DNA of 64,000 nucleotides from Moritella marina ATCC 15381 (lineage in GTDB: Bacteria > Pseudomonadota > Gammaproteobacteria > Enterobacterales > Moritellaceae). The first letter of the stretch is position 1; every line of letters starts with the position of its first letter. Location of the stretch: positions 4,079,370 through 4,143,369 of the forward strand of contig NZ_CP044399.1 in NCBI RefSeq assembly GCF_008931805.1. The letters run 5' to 3'. The notes under the pieces are model-generated. The model had not been told where the DNA came from. It did no database searches and saw only the letters and a program-made list of their open reading frames with translations. Shown here piece by piece: positions 15,895 through 25,134 of this stretch. A program made the translations under genes and the position numbers.

Positions 15895-17031
15895 TTATTT
15901 GTTATTAGCCACATACTCATAAGCCACATACTCATAAGCCCAAACCAGCCAAGGCAATAGTAGCTCAATATCATGCGATTCAACAGTCGCGCCACACCAA
16001 ATACGCAATCCTGATGGCGCATCTTTATACGAGTTAATATCATATGCGACTTGCTGTTCGGCTAATAGATTACTGAATTTTTTAAGCTGGCTATCAGTCA
16101 GCGCTAAGCGTAAACATACGCTGGTATTAGAGCGGTATTCAACTTGTTCGGCAAGGAAGTCAATCCAATCATGTTGGTCAACAAAATTGCTTAAAATGGC
16201 TAAGTTCTTTTCAGAGCGAGCAATAGCGCTATCAACGCCACCAATTTCAGTTATCCAATTTAACGCATCTAAATAATCTGCGACGCATAACATCGATGGG
16301 GTATTGATCGTTGCCCCAGTAAAGATGCCATCAATTAGCTTGCCGTTTTGTGTCAAACGGAAAATTTTTGGTAGCGGCCAAGGTGGTGTATATGATTCCA
16401 AACGTGCAACTGCAGCTGGGCTGAGGATAATCATGCCATGCGCACCTTCTCCGCCTAACACCTTTTGCCAACTGAATGTAGTTACATCAAGTTTTTCCCA
16501 ATCCATCGGCATGGCAAATACAGCTGATGTTGCGTCACAAATGGTTAATCCACTGCGTTTTTCACTTATCCAATCAGCATTAGCAACTTTTACACCAGAG
16601 GTCGTACCGTTCCAAGTAAATACAATATCATGATCTGGATTAGCCAATGTTAGGTCGGGTAGTTGGCCGTAATCTGCAGTTAATGCATTTACATTGTTAA
16701 GCTTTAATTGATTTTGAATGTCACTAAACCAACCTTTACCAAATGATTCCCAATAACAAACATCGACAGGCTTTTCACCGAGTAATGACCATAACATCAT
16801 TTCCATTGCGCCAGTATCAGAAGCTGGAACGATGCCTACCTTGTAATCCGTTGGGATCTTTAATAAGGACTTTGTCTGTTCAATTGCTTGCTGCAGTGCT
16901 GCTTTACCTATGTCAGAGCGGTGTGAACGGCCAAGTGTGCTAATGTCGAGTTGCGTTAACTCATAACCAGGACGTTTACTACAAGGTCCTGATGAAAAGT
17001 TAGGGTTATGAGGTTTAATTGTTGGGATCAT
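15895..17031 (-). CDS. serC: Phosphoserine aminotransferase, second (TIGR01365-like) type
   Basis: 378 residues of a class V PLP aminotransferase: [15 protein letters not shown] near the start, [26 protein letters not shown] and the PLP-lysine region [12 protein letters not shown]. It makes 3-phosphoserine from phosphohydroxypyruvate and glutamate. The wording fits the longer phosphoserine transaminase form known from alphaproteobacteria and Methanosarcina rather than E. coli SerC, so lateral origin is possible. The C-terminus is odd: YEYVA occurs twice in tandem, produced by an exact 15-base duplication just before the stop. It stands alone, with its own terminator. A role also in pyridoxine synthesis is possible. 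Confidence 0.88.
   Translation of the reverse strand: MIPTIKPHNPNFSSGPCSKRPGYELTQLDISTLGRSHRSDIGKAALQQAIEQTKSLLKIPTDYKVGIVPASDTGAMEMMLWSLLGEKPVDVCYWESFGKGWFSDIQNQLKLNNVNALTADYGQLPDLTLANPDHDIVFTWNGTTSGVKVANADWISEKRSGLTICDATSAVFAMPMDWEKLDVTTFSWQKVLGGEGAHGMIILSPAAVARLESYTPPWPLPKIFRLTQNGKLIDGIFTGATINTPSMLCVADYLDALNWITEIGGVDSAIARSEKNLAILSNFVDQHDWIDFLAEQVEYRSNTSVCLRLALTDSQLKKFSNLLAEQQVAYDINSYKDAPSGLRIWCGATVESHDIELLLPWLVWAYEYVAYEYVANNK
15907..15936. repeat. 15-bp tandem duplication in the serC 3' end
   Basis: AGCCACATACTCATA occurs twice in a row (15907-15921 and 15922-15936), followed by four bases of a third unit. In frame it duplicates five codons (AYEYV) near the SerC C-terminus without disturbing the reading frame. 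Confidence 0.95.
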
Positions 17032-17208
17032 TAGTTATTCCTTTACTAAAGTACTATCCATTTACAACGATTATAGCAATCGTCTCGTCATCTATGAAGT
17101 ATTTAAACCAGTGATATTTTATCGTCTTTTTAATTACCACTAGGGTTTGCTATTCATGGTAAATAAACGTATTTTCAACACAGTTTAAATATATAGGAAT
17201 TGAACATA

Positions 17209-17604
17209 ATGGCTAAAGGCTTAGACAAACATCAACATAGAAAAGATGAATTAAGTGCATTCGGTAAAAATCTAGCTCGACGTGCGCGTTCGCACTGTGA
17301 GACATGCGATGCATCAGGCGTAAAACTGAATATTTTCGAAGTTGCGCCAGTACCGACAACACCTGATTTTGATGATTGTATCCTCATTTGTGATACTTGT
17401 AGTGAACAACTTAATAACCCTAAGCGTATTGACGCTGACCATTGGCGTTGCTTGAATAAATCAATGTGGTCAGAAGTTGCTATTGTACAAGTTACAGCGA
17501 TCCGTATGTTACGAGTACTAGCTGAAAAACATGATTGGGCTGAAGATTTGAATGAAATGGCTTATTTAGAGCCTGAAGTGGAAGAGCGCATTAACAAGGT
17601 ATAA
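17209..17604 (+). CDS. PhnA-like zinc-ribbon protein
   Basis: 131 residues from the ATG at 17209, with AGGA ten bases upstream; the TTG nine bases earlier is unlikely. The N-terminus is basic (GLDKHQHRKDELSAFGKNLARRARS), followed by a zinc ribbon built from CETC and CDTC pairs around residues 29-32 and 59-66, then an acidic C-terminal half. The family is named after PhnA but has no shown part in phosphonate use; a nucleic-acid or protein-binding role is only a guess. It lies upstream of the flavoprotein gene, 113 bases apart. Confidence 0.75.
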   Translation: MAKGLDKHQHRKDELSAFGKNLARRARSHCETCDASGVKLNIFEVAPVPTTPDFDDCILICDTCSEQLNNPKRIDADHWRCLNKSMWSEVAIVQVTAIRMLRVLAEKHDWAEDLNEMAYLEPEVEERINKV

Positions 17605-17717
17605 TAAATCTGCTGGTATATGCGGTGAAGTCGTTTGGGTATCTGGATAATTAATGCTATTCTGCGGCTCCATTTTTGTATTGTAGTTTATTTCTGCTAT
17701 TAAATAAGAGGTCTTTG

Positions 17718-18908
17718 ATGAGCCAAAGTTGTGATGTGATTGTAATTGGTGCTGGTGCAGCGGGGTTAATGTGTGCAGCAAGTGCTGGTTACCGAGGTCG
17801 CTCTGTATTGGTTCTTGATAATGCCAAAAAAGCGGGTCGGAAAATCCTTATTAGCGGCGGTGGACGTTGTAATTTTACTAATAATGATCTGTCGACAAGT
17901 GCATTTATTTGTTCTAATCCACACTTTGTTAAATCGGCATTAAGCCGTTATACCGCTTGGAATTTTATTGATCTGGTTGAGCGTCATGGTGTTGCTTATC
18001 ATGAACGTGAACACGGCCAATTATTCTGTGATGACTCAGCAAAAGATATTGTTGATATGCTACATACTGAATGTGATTGGGCTGGAGTAAAGATCCAATT
18101 ACGTACTGAAATCCTGTCTATTGAAAAAGCTGACGATGGTCGTTACCATTTGCAAACCAGCCAAGGCGCATTAAATTGTGAATCCCTCGTTGTTGCAACT
18201 GGCGGTTTATCTATGCCAAAACTTGGCGCAACACCTTACGGGTATAAAGTGGCTGAACAATTTGGTTTGAAAGTAAATGCAACCAAAGCAGGATTGGTTC
18301 CATTTACTCTACAGCAACATGATAAAGATAAATATGCTGATCTGTCTGGTGTGAGTTTACCGGTGCGTATTAGTACTGAATCAGGTGTTAGCTTTAAAGA
18401 AGCATTATTATTTACCCATCGTGGCCTTTCTGGTCCGTCTGTATTGCAGGTATCATCTTATTGGAACCCTGGTGAGGCCGTGAGTATCAATTTATTGCCA
18501 GATACTGAGATCACAGAAACATTAGCAGCAATGACTGAATCTAGCCCGAATCAAGCGCTAAAAACAGCGTTAGCCCGGGTACTACCGAAGCGTTTAGTTG
18601 AAATATTTTATGCTGATGAATTATTACCTGAGTGCACACTTAAGCAATTGCAGCATAAAGATCTTAATGATATTTCAACGCTGTTACATAACTGGCAAGT
18701 GAAACCGAATGGCACGGAAGGTTACCGTACTGCAGAGGTTACGCTTGGTGGTGTTGATACTAACGAGTTATCATCGAAAACCATGGAAGCTAAAAAAGCC
18801 CCTGGTCTCTACTTTATTGGTGAGGTAATGGACGTAAGTGGTTGGTTAGGCGGGTATAATTTTCAGTGGGCCTGGTCTTCAGGCTGGAGTTGTGGTCAGT
18901 TTGTTTAA
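17718..18908 (+). CDS. NAD(P)/FAD-dependent oxidoreductase, BaiN/YhiN (HI0933) family
   Basis: 396 residues from the ATG at 17718, which has AAGAGGT just upstream; an upstream in-frame start at 17676 is not supported. The N-terminus is a classic FAD-binding Rossmann motif (VIVIGAGAAGLMCAA), followed by GRKILISGGGRCNFTN, VVATGGLSMPKLGATPYGY and a C-terminal GEVMDVSGWLGGYNFQWAWSSG that contacts FAD. This is the HI0933/E. coli YhiN family of about 400 residues; the substrate is unknown. Probably monocistronic, with a hairpin terminator downstream. Confidence 0.9.
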   Translation: MSQSCDVIVIGAGAAGLMCAASAGYRGRSVLVLDNAKKAGRKILISGGGRCNFTNNDLSTSAFICSNPHFVKSALSRYTAWNFIDLVERHGVAYHEREHGQLFCDDSAKDIVDMLHTECDWAGVKIQLRTEILSIEKADDGRYHLQTSQGALNCESLVVATGGLSMPKLGATPYGYKVAEQFGLKVNATKAGLVPFTLQQHDKDKYADLSGVSLPVRISTESGVSFKEALLFTHRGLSGPSVLQVSSYWNPGEAVSINLLPDTEITETLAAMTESSPNQALKTALARVLPKRLVEIFYADELLPECTLKQLQHKDLNDISTLLHNWQVKPNGTEGYRTAEVTLGGVDTNELSSKTMEAKKAPGLYFIGEVMDVSGWLGGYNFQWAWSSGWSCGQFV

Positions 18909-18954
18909 TTTAAAAAACAGATAAGCTAGATAAAACATAACCTCTAATACCATA

Positions 18955-19006
18955 ACGGAAAATGAGACTGCAGAGATTAATTAGCAGCGGCATTTTCCGT
19001 TTTTTA
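18955..19006 (+). terminator. Terminator after the BaiN-like gene
   Basis: ACGGAAAATG (18955-18964) pairs with CATTTTCCGT (18991-19000) across a 26-base loop and runs into TTTTT. The loop is long for an intrinsic terminator, but stem and T run are perfect. Confidence 0.7.
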
Positions 19007-19036
19007 TCTCTCCAGCTTAACTCGCCGTACCCGTAT

Positions 19037-20623
19037 TTATTCAATTGCGATGGCATTACTTTTGGTTAACGCTGTGGTGAATAATTTCACTTGAGTAAAA
19101 TTAGTATCTGATGCTAATTGTTTGACTTTTGCCGATGAGGGGTAGCTAATACCATCAAAATCGAGCTGTAACCATCGTTGCTTGTCTTTTATCAATAAAC
19201 TTTGCCATTGATGTCTTTGTGTTTTACTTATCTGTAATGGTGCTTTTACTTGCGCTATACGGCTAATAAATTTATAACGATTTAGATCGTTTTCAAATAC
19301 TAATAACACACAGCCATCATCTTCACACCAGTCTAGTATGACTAACAAATCCTTGCGGCCGTTACCAGTTAAGTCATATTCACTAAACCAATATTTGGAG
19401 TTATCTGTTTTGGTTTTGTGCATGGTGAAATAGCGCTTGATGGCATTGTTGATTGCTGGTGTCGTTGTTATTGGCGATATCACGTCTTGAGCTTGAAATA
19501 CTCGCGTTGATGTATTTAGATTTGCCGTGCTAAATGATTCACTTTCAGCCTCATCTGTCATCCTATCGAGCGTGAATAGTGCGCCATTAAAACTATACTT
19601 CTGATTATCTCGCCATTGTTGACTTGCCTGTAGTCTGACGCCATCACGTCGGAAGTGATAAACAATATTGGCTTTATTACCCTGATGTTGTGTAAGTAAT
19701 AATTTTAACCCAGATGACCCATAAGGGTGCCAATACCCGTTACTCGTCTGCACTTTACCGTTGCTATATTGGTATATTACGTTTGCTTGTTGATGTTTTC
19801 CAAGTGCGAGTTCAATGGTGACATTGTTATTTTTGTAACGGTAATGACCTAGCCAAGCCTGTGTATCATCCTGTTGATTTGGGTATTTACCACAGCCTAC
19901 TATTTGTTTTCCCTTTAAATATAGTTTGGTTTCATATTGCCAATAATTATTATTACTATCGATACAACCGTTACCAGTGAAGGACAGATCTAGTTGTTCA
20001 CCTGCACTATTTTTGGTTTCAACGAATGCGTGTAAGCCTTTGGTAATGACACTTTTTTTAATTGCCCATTTAGTATCTAAACCTTTGATTATGAATGTAA
20101 ACTGGTTTTTTTGACCATAACCAACCCAGTCTGGTTGTGAACCCTTTATCTCAAAGTTTGGTCGTGTATTTTGAGGTTTACAGATATTATTATTCTTCTG
20201 GTTGGATAAATAATGTAACTGTTCAATACTGATAATGGCACGTTGATGAAGTGGGTTGAGTGATTGGTTTAGTTGACCTTTAAATTCAATATAGGCTGTT
20301 GTTTGATTTAAGCGTTTAATTTGAGCGATTAGATGATGATCAGGTTGGAGGTTGAATATTTGCTCTGTGTGACATAAGCGTATAGTACGTTGCAGTGCTG
20401 TTATGGTGACGATACCGCTAAAAGTATAATATTTAGCTGGGACGATGGAGATACCTTTTGGTGTCATTACATCAAGGGGTGATGATTTAATTGTAAGTCT
20501 TTTCTCGGGTAGTTGATTACTACTTCCGATAGAATAAAGGCTGTCATTGACGATAGGTTGGTAATGTTGTTGAACACAACCAGTCATTAAAAATAGACAG
20601 AAATAGGTCATAACTCGAAGCAT
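19037..20623 (-). CDS. Large putative lipoprotein of unknown function
   Basis: 528 residues. A short signal sequence ends in the lipobox LMTGC with the lipidated cysteine at residue 16, so it is probably attached to the outer membrane. Residues about 65-135 form a beta-rich block (YYTFSGIVTITALQRTIRLC) and residues about 160-260 resemble the COG3650/HslJ-type small-domain family (FEIKGSQPDWVGYG, then FTGNGCIDSNNNYWQY and GKQIVGCGKY with two cysteines). The C-terminal 130 residues (DLTGNGRKDLLVILDWCEDDGCVLLVF) look like an FG-GAP-like acidic repeat. AAGGA precedes the ATG. I do not recognise a named protein. It is a single gene with no partner. Confidence 0.7.
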   Translation of the reverse strand: MLRVMTYFCLFLMTGCVQQHYQPIVNDSLYSIGSSNQLPEKRLTIKSSPLDVMTPKGISIVPAKYYTFSGIVTITALQRTIRLCHTEQIFNLQPDHHLIAQIKRLNQTTAYIEFKGQLNQSLNPLHQRAIISIEQLHYLSNQKNNNICKPQNTRPNFEIKGSQPDWVGYGQKNQFTFIIKGLDTKWAIKKSVITKGLHAFVETKNSAGEQLDLSFTGNGCIDSNNNYWQYETKLYLKGKQIVGCGKYPNQQDDTQAWLGHYRYKNNNVTIELALGKHQQANVIYQYSNGKVQTSNGYWHPYGSSGLKLLLTQHQGNKANIVYHFRRDGVRLQASQQWRDNQKYSFNGALFTLDRMTDEAESESFSTANLNTSTRVFQAQDVISPITTTPAINNAIKRYFTMHKTKTDNSKYWFSEYDLTGNGRKDLLVILDWCEDDGCVLLVFENDLNRYKFISRIAQVKAPLQISKTQRHQWQSLLIKDKQRWLQLDFDGISYPSSAKVKQLASDTNFTQVKLFTTALTKSNAIAIE

Positions 20624-20660
20624 TATTCATCCTTGATATCGAGAGAGCTTGAAACATTGT

Positions 20661-20699
20661 GAATTAGTTACTGTGGAATCCTTTCTAAGTAACTAATTC
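20661..20699 (-). terminator. Inverted repeat after yigL, possible terminator
   Basis: GAATTAGTTAC (20661-20671) pairs exactly with GTAACTAATTC (20689-20699). It lies just past the yigL stop on the minus strand but has no T run, so factor-independent termination is uncertain. Confidence 0.4.
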
Positions 20700-20725
20700 A
20701 TTATTATGCGGTTGCTCGTAATTAA

Positions 20726-21517
20726 CTACAATATATTTTTTTCTATATAGTGGGCTACGCCATTTTCAGCAGAACTGCCGATCATTTCAAAATGGGGAAG
20801 CGCTGCTTTAAGCATGTCTGAGGCATTCCCCATCACTAACCCTTTATCAACGGCTTGTAGCATTTCGATATCATTCATACCATCACCAAATGCAACGGTT
20901 TCTGCCATTGTGAAACCTTTAACTTTGAGCACTTCAGCCAGCGCGAGAGCCTTGTTAACATTAATGTCCATGACTTCTAGGCATTCTGGTAATGAGAATG
21001 AAACATTAAGTTGGGCGCTGTACTGTGCGTTAATTTGTGCAGCTAAGATGACGAGGTCTTCGTGTGGGCCACAAAAGAAGAACTTCGCTATGCCGGATTT
21101 TTCTAACTTGGTGAGGTCGGTCACTTGATAACTAAATGTCGAGTCTTGGCTAAAGCTAAGGATCTCTGGGTTCGGCTTGTCGACAAACCATTCGTTATCA
21201 CGGTAAATATTAGTTTGAATTGTCTCTGGCAACACAATCTCTGTGATCGTTTGTGCTATCTCAACGGGCACATTTTTACTGTAAATTAAGTCACCTTTAT
21301 TGTTGTGAACTCGCGCTCCGTTTGAGGTGATGAGATAAACTTCAGCATCAATCGTTTTTCTAATTGCTTCAACATCGACATTATGACGACCGGTTGCAAT
21401 GATGAATTTTTTACCCTGTTTAAGTAACTTGTGAATGGTTACTTTGGTCTGTTCTGAGACAATATGTGCAGGTGTCAGTAACGTACCATCTAAATCAGAA
21501 ACGATAACTTTATACAT
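20726..21517 (-). CDS. yigL: HAD-type phosphatase YigL
   Basis: 263 residues of the Cof/type IIB HAD family: DLDGTLL with the nucleophile aspartate near the N-terminus, ATGRHNVDV, ITSNGARVH, NKALALAEVLK with the motif III lysine, and FGDGMNDIEML with the metal-binding aspartates. It aligns closely with E. coli YigL, including NVYRDNEWF-like and ECLEVMDI segments; YigL dephosphorylates pyridoxal phosphate and sugar phosphates in vitro. The pldB-yigL pairing of E. coli is conserved here, with pldB 67 bases upstream, so the two probably form one transcript. Confidence 0.92.
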   Translation of the reverse strand: MYKVIVSDLDGTLLTPAHIVSEQTKVTIHKLLKQGKKFIIATGRHNVDVEAIRKTIDAEVYLITSNGARVHNNKGDLIYSKNVPVEIAQTITEIVLPETIQTNIYRDNEWFVDKPNPEILSFSQDSTFSYQVTDLTKLEKSGIAKFFFCGPHEDLVILAAQINAQYSAQLNVSFSLPECLEVMDINVNKALALAEVLKVKGFTMAETVAFGDGMNDIEMLQAVDKGLVMGNASDMLKAALPHFEMIGSSAENGVAHYIEKNIL

Positions 21518-21584
21518 CTTAACCTCAATATTTACTGCGTGTATCTAGCGTTGTGTTTGTCGTGAAACTGTCCGTAGTATGGAC

Positions 21585-22610
21585 TCAATATTTGGCAAAG
21601 TAATTCAATGCCACGGTGAGTGCCGGGATCCTAAAAATATCCGTTTCTAGGAATAATTCATGTGCTGCACCAGGGATCAAAACAGGTTCAGCAGGTTGAT
21701 GCGGATTATGTTCATGGCTTAATGCGCGGCAAAATTGTTGTTGTGCTTCGGCAAGTACAACTTCATCACCACCTGCTTGCAAAACTAACGTCGGTGTCTT
21801 GATATCCCCTGCGTATTGGATCGCGCGACGACAGGCTTTAATGCTTTGTTGTAGCCAATTAATTGTTGGACCGCCTAATTGGGTTTGTGGATAAAAACCA
21901 TAACTACGACGGAAAATATCAAAACGTAGTGGGCTATGCGTTAGTTGGTTATTTTCAAACGGCGAGTGTGCAAAGTCACCTTTACCTGGAGCATAAAATG
22001 ATTCGGTATGAATGATCTTGTTTACTATCTGCATTGCACGGCTATAAACATTCGCTATAGGGCGTGGTATCTGGCCGAAATTAATCCCAAACATAGGAGA
22101 CGCGAGTACTGCTGCATCAAAGTCATTATGGTAGCTTTGTAAATATAAACTGCCAATTGCGCCACCCATCGAATGGCACAATAAATATTGCTTACTGTGT
22201 TGGGTAGGGCTGATAACTTTATCGATAAATAATTTTAAATCAGTAACGTAATCACGGAAATGTTCGACGTGGCCTTTATGTAGGTTTTTCAATAACCTAT
22301 CAGACATGCCTTGGCCACGATGATCTAAGCAATATACCGAGTAGCCTTGCTGGCAAAGGTCATAAATGAGTTCGCGAAATTTTTGATAAGACTCAGATCG
22401 CCCTCCTAGCAATACGATTGCTGGACCGGTTATATTTGTTACTGCTGATGCGTAACGTAGTGTTACATTATCAACACCTTGCAGCGTGTCTTCGATAAGC
22501 GTGGCATCCCAAAATTGTGCAATGTCATCATGATATCTATTTGCGAGTTGTGATTCAGTTGTTAAATTATATGGATTATCAAATTCGACACACGGGTATT
22601 TGCTGGACAT
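21585..22610 (-). CDS. pldB: Alpha/beta hydrolase, lysophospholipase L2 (PldB)
   Basis: 341 residues with an alpha/beta-hydrolase fold: the oxyanion-side VLLGGRSESYQKF, LDHRGQGMSDRL, the nucleophile elbow CHSMGGA (serine near residue 147) and the late histidine in GAAHELFLETD; an acidic residue in VLQAGGDEVV completes the triad. PldB hydrolyses 2-acyl lysophospholipids at the inner membrane. E. coli PldB is 340 residues and also lies beside yigL. GGAG is visible upstream of the ATG on the minus strand. No signal peptide. Confidence 0.92.
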   Translation of the reverse strand: MSSKYPCVEFDNPYNLTTESQLANRYHDDIAQFWDATLIEDTLQGVDNVTLRYASAVTNITGPAIVLLGGRSESYQKFRELIYDLCQQGYSVYCLDHRGQGMSDRLLKNLHKGHVEHFRDYVTDLKLFIDKVISPTQHSKQYLLCHSMGGAIGSLYLQSYHNDFDAAVLASPMFGINFGQIPRPIANVYSRAMQIVNKIIHTESFYAPGKGDFAHSPFENNQLTHSPLRFDIFRRSYGFYPQTQLGGPTINWLQQSIKACRRAIQYAGDIKTPTLVLQAGGDEVVLAEAQQQFCRALSHEHNPHQPAEPVLIPGAAHELFLETDIFRIPALTVALNYFAKY

Positions 22611-22899
22611 GGTTGCAGGAGCTTCTTGTTAATTTTATTGGTGAACATCTATCACTAGACTACCATAATTTAATTAATAAAATGGTGACTTAACTAGCTG
22701 TAAATATATTCGGCATCAAAAAATAACCCTGTGATTACAGTTATTACCCTTTATTTTATTGTGATCTAAGGCTATATAGTGTTAAAAATAGCGAATAAAT
22801 ACTCATTTTAGTTGGTTATTATCGAAAGCTAAACTAGTCTTGTTTCATTGATAATCGGAAATTTTTGACACTATATCTCGACAATCAAAGGGGCAGCTA
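22611..22899. other. AT-rich intergenic region, no clear gene
   Basis: About 290 bases between the divergent pldB and the possible small gene. Very AT-rich. A possible plus-strand promoter lies around 22833-22880 (TTGTTT, TTGACA and TATAT words), but none has good spacing. I see no RNA gene. Confidence 0.5.
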
Positions 22900-23025
22900 A
22901 TGAAACGTACTCGACTCAAGAAAAAACTTAACTCGCTACGACGGACCCGTTGTCATTGGTGTCAAATTACAGAAAAGCTAAAGCCGATAGAGACAACTTA
23001 CAGTGCTTTGTTACAGAGACGCTAG
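22900..23025 (+). CDS. Possible 41-residue basic Cys protein
   Basis: ATG to TAG frame of 42 codons preceded by AAGGGG seven bases upstream. The product is strongly basic at the start (MKRTRLKKKLNSLRRTR), then CHWC at residues 18-21, and ends LLQRR. It is the only plus-strand gene candidate between the divergent pldB and the convergent hslU, and it is followed 20 bases later by a strong terminator. A CxxC pair with a basic tail would suit a tiny nucleic-acid binding protein, but I do not recognise it, and the frame could be chance. Confidence 0.4.
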   Translation: MKRTRLKKKLNSLRRTRCHWCQITEKLKPIETTYSALLQRR

Positions 23026-23043
23026 TACCTTTACCGCGTGACT

Positions 23044-23072
23044 AAAAAGGCGCTTATAATAAGCGCCTTTTG
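23044..23072. terminator. Bidirectional terminator between small ORF and hslU
   Basis: AAAAGGCGCTTA, three-base loop, TAAGCGCCTTTT: a 12-bp stem with A and T tracts on the two sides, able to stop both the plus-strand small gene and hslU from the other side. Confidence 0.88.
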
Positions 23073-23107
23073 TTATTTTTAATTTACCGCATTGGGGAAT
23101 AGGTAAA

Positions 23108-24439
23108 TTAAAGAATGTAGCGACTTAGATCTTCATCTTCGACTAATTCGTTGAGGTATTTACCAACATAATCGCCGTCAACAAGTAAGTCTTCACCGTC
23201 TTTTTCAGATGCATCGAATGAAATTTCTTCCATTAAGCGTTCCATTACTGTGTGTAAACGACGAGCACCGATGTTTTCAGTTTTTTCGTTGACGTTCCAA
23301 GCTGCATTAGCAATTGCATCGATACCTTCTTGGGCAAAGTCGACGTTCACGCCTTCCGTTTTCAGCATCGCTACGTACTGCTCTGTTAATGATGCTTTTG
23401 GTTCTGTTAGAATACGGACAAAATCTTCTGCTTTTAATGCATCTAATTCAACGCGGATTGGCAGGCGTCCTTGTAACTCAGGGATAAGATCAGACGGTTT
23501 TGCTACCTGGAAAGCACCTGATGCGATGAATAGGATGTGATCTGTTTTCACCATGCCGTGTTTTGTCGTGACTGTTGAACCTTCGATAAGCGGTAATAAA
23601 TCACGTTGCACACCTTCGCGTGATACGCCGCCGTCATTTGAATCGCTGCGCTTACAGATCTTGTCAATTTCATCAAGGAAAACGATGCCGTTGTTCTCGA
23701 CTGCGAAAATCGCTTTTTCTTTTAATTCTTCAGGGTTAACCAATTTTGCAGCTTCGTCTTCAACAAGCTGTTTTAATGCATCTTTGACTTTCATCTTACG
23801 GGCTTTAGTTGTAGAACCACCCGATAGATTTTGGAACATGCCTTGTAATTGATTGGTCATCTCTTCCATACCAGGAGGCGCCATAATTTCTACGCCTACT
23901 TGTGGTGCAGCAAGTTCGATATCAATCTCTTTGTCATCTAATTTACCTTCACGTAATTTTTTACGGAAGATTTGACGGGTATTGTCATTACTGGCTTTTT
24001 CTTCTTCGCCCCAGTTGTTACGTGGGTTAGGAAGTAGGGCATCCAGCACACGATCTTCAGCATTTTCTTCAGCACGAACGTGATATTTCTTCATTTCTTG
24101 TTCGCGAGTAAGTTTAACTGCAACATCAGTTAAATCTTTAATGATTTGCTCGACTTCTTTACCTACATAACCAATTTCAGTAAATTTAGTTGCTTCAACT
24201 TTGATAAATGGTGCGTTAGCTAATTTGGCTAAACGACGGGCGATTTCCGTTTTACCGACCCCCGTTGGACCGATCATCAAAATGTTTTTTGGTGATACTT
24301 CTTGGCGTAGTTCTTGGTCTAACTGCATGCGGCGCCAACGGTTACGCAGGGCAATGGCTACTGCTCGTTTGGCATTTTGTTGACCGATAATGTGACGGTC
24401 TAATTCAGAAACGATTTCTCTTGGTGTCATTGAAGACAT
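23108..24439 (-). CDS. hslU: ATP-dependent unfoldase HslU
   Basis: 443 residues, the E. coli length. [17 protein letters not shown] at the start, Walker A GPTGVGKT near residues 57-64, the inserted I domain (about 110-240), Walker [10 protein letters not shown], and sensor region [12 protein letters not shown]. The C-terminal tail [10 protein letters not shown] inserts into HslV to switch on its protease. HslU hexamers unfold substrates such as SulA for the HslV dodecamer. The gene starts 27 bases after the hslV stop, one operon. A heat-shock promoter would be expected but I could not read a convincing sigma-32 site. Confidence 0.97.
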   Translation of the reverse strand: MSSMTPREIVSELDRHIIGQQNAKRAVAIALRNRWRRMQLDQELRQEVSPKNILMIGPTGVGKTEIARRLAKLANAPFIKVEATKFTEIGYVGKEVEQIIKDLTDVAVKLTREQEMKKYHVRAEENAEDRVLDALLPNPRNNWGEEEKASNDNTRQIFRKKLREGKLDDKEIDIELAAPQVGVEIMAPPGMEEMTNQLQGMFQNLSGGSTTKARKMKVKDALKQLVEDEAAKLVNPEELKEKAIFAVENNGIVFLDEIDKICKRSDSNDGGVSREGVQRDLLPLIEGSTVTTKHGMVKTDHILFIASGAFQVAKPSDLIPELQGRLPIRVELDALKAEDFVRILTEPKASLTEQYVAMLKTEGVNVDFAQEGIDAIANAAWNVNEKTENIGARRLHTVMERLMEEISFDASEKDGEDLLVDGDYVGKYLNELVEDEDLSRYIL

Positions 24440-24466
24440 AATAAGCGTCCTTTAATTCGGTAAAAT

Positions 24467-24991
24467 TTAGTAATCGATAGTTTCAACTGTTTGGAAACCG
24501 TTGGTGAATACACAGATATTACCTGCAATAGTCAGGGATTTTTTAGCGATTTCTTCAGCGTCTAATACGGTATTTTCTAATAGTGCCATTGCTGATGCTT
24601 GTGCGAAATTACCGCCTGAACCGATAGCGATAAGGTCATTTTCTGGTTGCACTACATCGCCATTACCGGTGATGATGAATGAACTATTTTTATCTGCTAC
24701 AGCTAATAATGCTTCTAGATTACGTAGCACTTTATCGGAACGCCAATCTTTAGCAAGCTCTACAGCGGCACGCTCTAGGTTACCTTGGTGAGCTTGTAAT
24801 TTGGCTTCAAAACGTTCGATAAGGGTAAATGCGTCAGCGGTGCCACCGGCAAAACCAGCGATAACTTGGCCATTGTATAAACGGCGCACTTTTCTTGCGT
24901 TGCCTTTCATTACCGTGTTGCCAAGAGAAACTTGTCCGTCTCCGGCCATTACGACTTTGCCTTCACGGCGTACAGATACAATAGTAGTCAC
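24467..24991 (-). CDS. hslV: Peptidase HslV, GTG start
   Basis: 174 residues from a GTG start at 24991, chosen because TGGAG stands six bases upstream and because the mature protein must begin with the catalytic threonine: the GTG is followed at once by ACT, giving (M)TTIVSVRR as in E. coli (176 residues). A longer frame from 25024 would bury that threonine. The proteasome-like fold shows [26 protein letters not shown] and [10 protein letters not shown]. It forms the proteolytic chamber capped by HslU. Own transcription is likely, because an FtsN-gene terminator lies upstream. Confidence 0.96.
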   Translation of the reverse strand: MTTIVSVRREGKVVMAGDGQVSLGNTVMKGNARKVRRLYNGQVIAGFAGGTADAFTLIERFEAKLQAHQGNLERAAVELAKDWRSDKVLRNLEALLAVADKNSSFIITGNGDVVQPENDLIAIGSGGNFAQASAMALLENTVLDAEEIAKKSLTIAGNICVFTNGFQTVETIDY

Positions 24992-25059
24992 GATAAACTC
25001 CATTCTAATAAATTCGAGTGCCACTCGGTCGAAATGAGTTGCACTACATTATGCTAGGT

Positions 25060-25092
25060 AAAAAAAACGCCTCATATGATATGAAGCGTTTC
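25060..25092 (-). terminator. Terminator between ftsN-like gene and hslV
   Basis: On the minus strand AAACGCTTCATA pairs with TATGAGGCGTTT across a short loop and runs into eight T. It separates the ftsN-like gene from hslVU. Confidence 0.85.
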
Positions 25093-25134
25093 ATTACAAT
25101 ATACCAACTAAGGTGGGTATATTTATTTAGTTTT

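Noticed and set aside
22740-22780. TTGTGATCTAA-like sequence as an FNR/CRP site near pldB
   Set aside because: Only one half-site is convincing; not enough to call an operator.
24992-25024. Longer HslV start at 25024
   Set aside because: It would place 11 residues ahead of the catalytic threonine; the GTG at 24991 has a proper ribosome binding site and exposes that threonine.
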